In this document: positions 61,791 to 64,000 of the stretch, one piece after another
Position numbering within the stretch: position 1 is the first letter of the stretch
Layout: each line of letters opens with the position of its first letter
Source: Capitulum mitella
Lineage: Eukaryota > Arthropoda > Thecostraca > Pollicipedomorpha > Pollicipedidae
Direction: 5' to 3'
Assembly: GCA_030062745.1 (NCBI GenBank)
Contig: CP099849.1
Location: 17,778,144-17,842,143, forward strand
DNA: 64,000 bases
Program-made: the position numbers and the translations under genes
Notes under the pieces: model-generated
The model's input: only the letters and a program-made list of their open reading frames with translations
Told to the model about the DNA's origin: nothing
The model's database searches: none

Positions 61791-62760
61791 CGCAGATGGT
61801 TCAGGGTGGTTTCAAGCTATGGATTTTGGCATCATGGAGGTATATGTTAATGGTTCAGACTTTTTAGTATTGTCCTGGTTGACCTTCCGAGCTTTCTTCC
61901 CCACAGTCGTCTGCTGTGCTATACGGATGACACGCAGCTCCTGGACAGCTCGCCGCCTGACAGAAATAGTTTGCTTTGGCTCAAAATTCGCCAAGTGGAG
62001 TCAGTGGAATCGGTGCTCAACTGGTTCATAAGCAACTGTCTGAAGATAAATGCGCCAAAAACCGATTTTATTTTTCTTGGTGCCAAAGAAACTTTGGGAA
62101 AACGTCTAGTTTCCAGTTCAGTTTTTCTGGCAGCTCATTTCAGGCCTCGGACACGATCAGAATGTTGGGAGTGACTGTGGACCAGTCCCTGACGTGGGAC
62201 CGGCAAGTCCCCACTGTTGTGCGCCGGTACTACGGCATCCTCTTCCTTGAATATATATTGAAATCGCTTTACTACCACAGCCTTCATTCTGATCATTCAG
62301 GTCCTTTCGTTCTCGCAAATCATCCACTGCTTGCCAGCCTGGGGCGGAACAGCCGACTGTCAACTAAATCGCATCCAAAAAGTTATCAGCTTTGCGGCTC
62401 GGGTAGCGACCGGTGTACGGCCCCGCGATCACATCGCACCAGCCCTAAACTCGCTTCGTCGGTCAAGGATCGGCAAACTGGTCGTTGAACGCTGCTGCTT
62501 GAAGGTGTGCCGCGTTCTCCAGGATGTCAACGCCACGGTGGCCGCACAACCCATGTTTGCACGCTAATGTGACCTGGCTGCACGCGATACCCGCCTGACG
62601 CGCACGGAACGGTTGTTTTGTAGTACAAAATTTGCGAATAATACTGGTTTAAGTTGGCGTTCCATGTTGAAGGCTGTTATGACGCCATGCCTGCCCCTTA
62701 CTCAATGGAGACAGTCATCTGCTTGCAGAGCTAGAACTTTGTCAACATTGCTGTAACCTA
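61640..62760 (+). mobile_element. Degenerate LINE fragment (CR1/L2-like)
   Basis: + strand. About 61660-61790 encodes MAFESADHSILQKLA and CIPSHWLHSYLIGC of the RT fingers/palm. The active-site box YTDD lies at 61920-61931, followed by TQLLDSS, WFISNCLKINAPKTDFIFLG, then RMLGVTVDQSLTWDRQV, PAWGG...NRIQKVISFAARVATG, and a tail to about 62754. Frameshifts and stops throughout. The first ~140 bp lie in a CpG-free block, while the rest has normal CpG. Confidence 0.8.
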
Positions 62761-64000
62761 GTCTTTTGACGGAGACGCAAGATCAAACTTTTGGAGTATA
62801 AAATGTTTTTTGGAGTGCATATTTTCTGGTGTTTTTCAACACCAAAAACAATACGTTTTCCAGTCTTGCTGGGCTTCCAGTATCTGTGAGTTTAGGGTGG
62901 CAGTCCGCAGGTGGGGACCCAAGTTGAGAATTAAATTTGATCTGTTTGCTTTCTTCTCGGTATTAATGCGTTGTTCGTTTTTTTGCGTTATGCTTTCTAG
63001 CGGCGTTTTATTTATTGTACTTTTGTATGACGTGATGTCCTGAAAACTGCTCGCACGGATGGACACGAAATTAGTAAGCTTAACTAAACTGATCTAAATG
63101 TTACTAAACATGTAAAAGTAGCATGTATTCGCATTTTAGTACCACTTGACGTATGTTAGCCTGTGTCACCATTTTTTTGAAGGCTCTATATTGGCATCAT
63201 ATACATATTGTTCACATTGTTATTACAAACATTACGTATTGTTGATATCCGTAATGTTTGATATGCACGCAAAAAATGGGATACCCCAGGGGGTCAGATA
63301 TTAACTTTTCACGTGACATGTGATGGCAAGCCAGTCTGTAAGAGGAAGCAAGTGGCTTTGATCGAAGCCAGTATTCACCTGCAGCCATGCATTACGATGC
63401 ATTGTGCACAGTGCCCAGAAAAGACGGTATGTGTAATTAGATACAAGTGAGACCGTGTGTCGAGTCATCCTTCAGCTTGCAGAAAGACTTAGTGAGCGAC
63501 CGGAATAGATGAATCTTGCAGTTTTCATCACAGCATCGCTCAGGTCCTTAACGATTTGGCTGTCCGCCCATAATGTGTTCGCTTGCGGGTCTTTTATCCA
63601 TTTGACTATGCCAAGAATGCTGTTGGTACCCTTGGTCTTTTTTGTGTGTGTTTCGAGTCGTTCAGTAATGGCAACCGTTTATCGGCGAACGTCATGGGCG
63701 CGCTTGAATGATGCTTAAACATTCACTAAGTTGTAAAGAAATGCACAAAGGAAAATGAATGTGTTCTGTAGTATTTAAAAATGTCCGACTTTAAAGACGA
63801 ACGTTTGAGTGGCAAAAAGCTTTGCCTGTCATGCGCCCCACAAGAAGTCAGAAACTGGTTTTATTGGGGTAGGGGTGTTTATGATGCTTTTTTCAATTCA
63901 TGTGGCACAAACCGTATGTTTTGGCAGAATCGCTACGCTCTTGTTCATGAAAAAGAAAAAGGAAAAGAATAATGAAAGAAACGCTGATGATCGCGTAACG
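62761..64000. other. No recognisable gene
   Basis: AT-rich DNA. The longest open frames (62810-63043 and 63781-63972, +) have no recognisable domain. Confidence 0.4.

Overview
The window is eukaryotic nuclear DNA, most likely from an arthropod and possibly a crustacean such as a barnacle (the barnacle guess is inference). The evidence is one long gene split into about 37-39 GT-AG exons, degenerate CR1/L2-like non-LTR retrotransposons, hAT-type MITEs with 8-bp target-site duplications, and an interstitial block of CCTAA repeats, the complement of the arthropod telomere repeat TTAGG. No prokaryotic gene organisation, rRNA, tRNA or CRISPR array was found.

Layout. 1-2380: a decayed LINE on the + strand, interrupted by a 168-bp hAT MITE. 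4633-5313 (-): an intronless open frame for a secreted C-type-lectin-domain protein. 7440-7610: telomere-like CCTAA block. About 8.1-10.4 kb: a large foldback repeat. 13.3-13.8 kb: a hAT-like element. 15.5-17.5 kb: a second foldback whose arms are 143-bp tandem repeats rich in nuclear-receptor half-sites; it abuts the tail of a decayed LINE on the - strand (17.5-19.2 kb), which itself carries a hAT MITE. 21006-57646 (-): a complete zizimin-type DOCK gene (DOCK9/10/11, DOCK-D subfamily). 58.0-61.8 kb: AT-rich DNA with two long stretches containing no CpG at all. 61.6-62.8 kb: another LINE fragment. The rest has no recognisable gene.

The DOCK gene encodes about 2,120 residues in the expected order: N-terminal conserved block, PH domain, DHR1 (C2-like), a long helical middle, DHR2 (GEF for Cdc42/Rac-type GTPases) and a Ser-rich C-terminus. 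Exon phases agree at nearly every junction. Exceptions are a one-base frameshift in exon 10, an unresolved phase between exons 22 and 23, and an uncertain start of exon 26.

The most unusual observation is that many intronic minisatellites of this gene begin exactly at a splice junction and repeat it. At least six 5' splice sites, two 3' splice sites and apparently the stop codon are tandemly copied into the adjacent non-coding DNA, with units of 33 to 77 bp. One case gives an in-frame alternative donor 39 nt downstream. This looks like a recurrent local mechanism that creates arrays of decoy or alternative splice sites.
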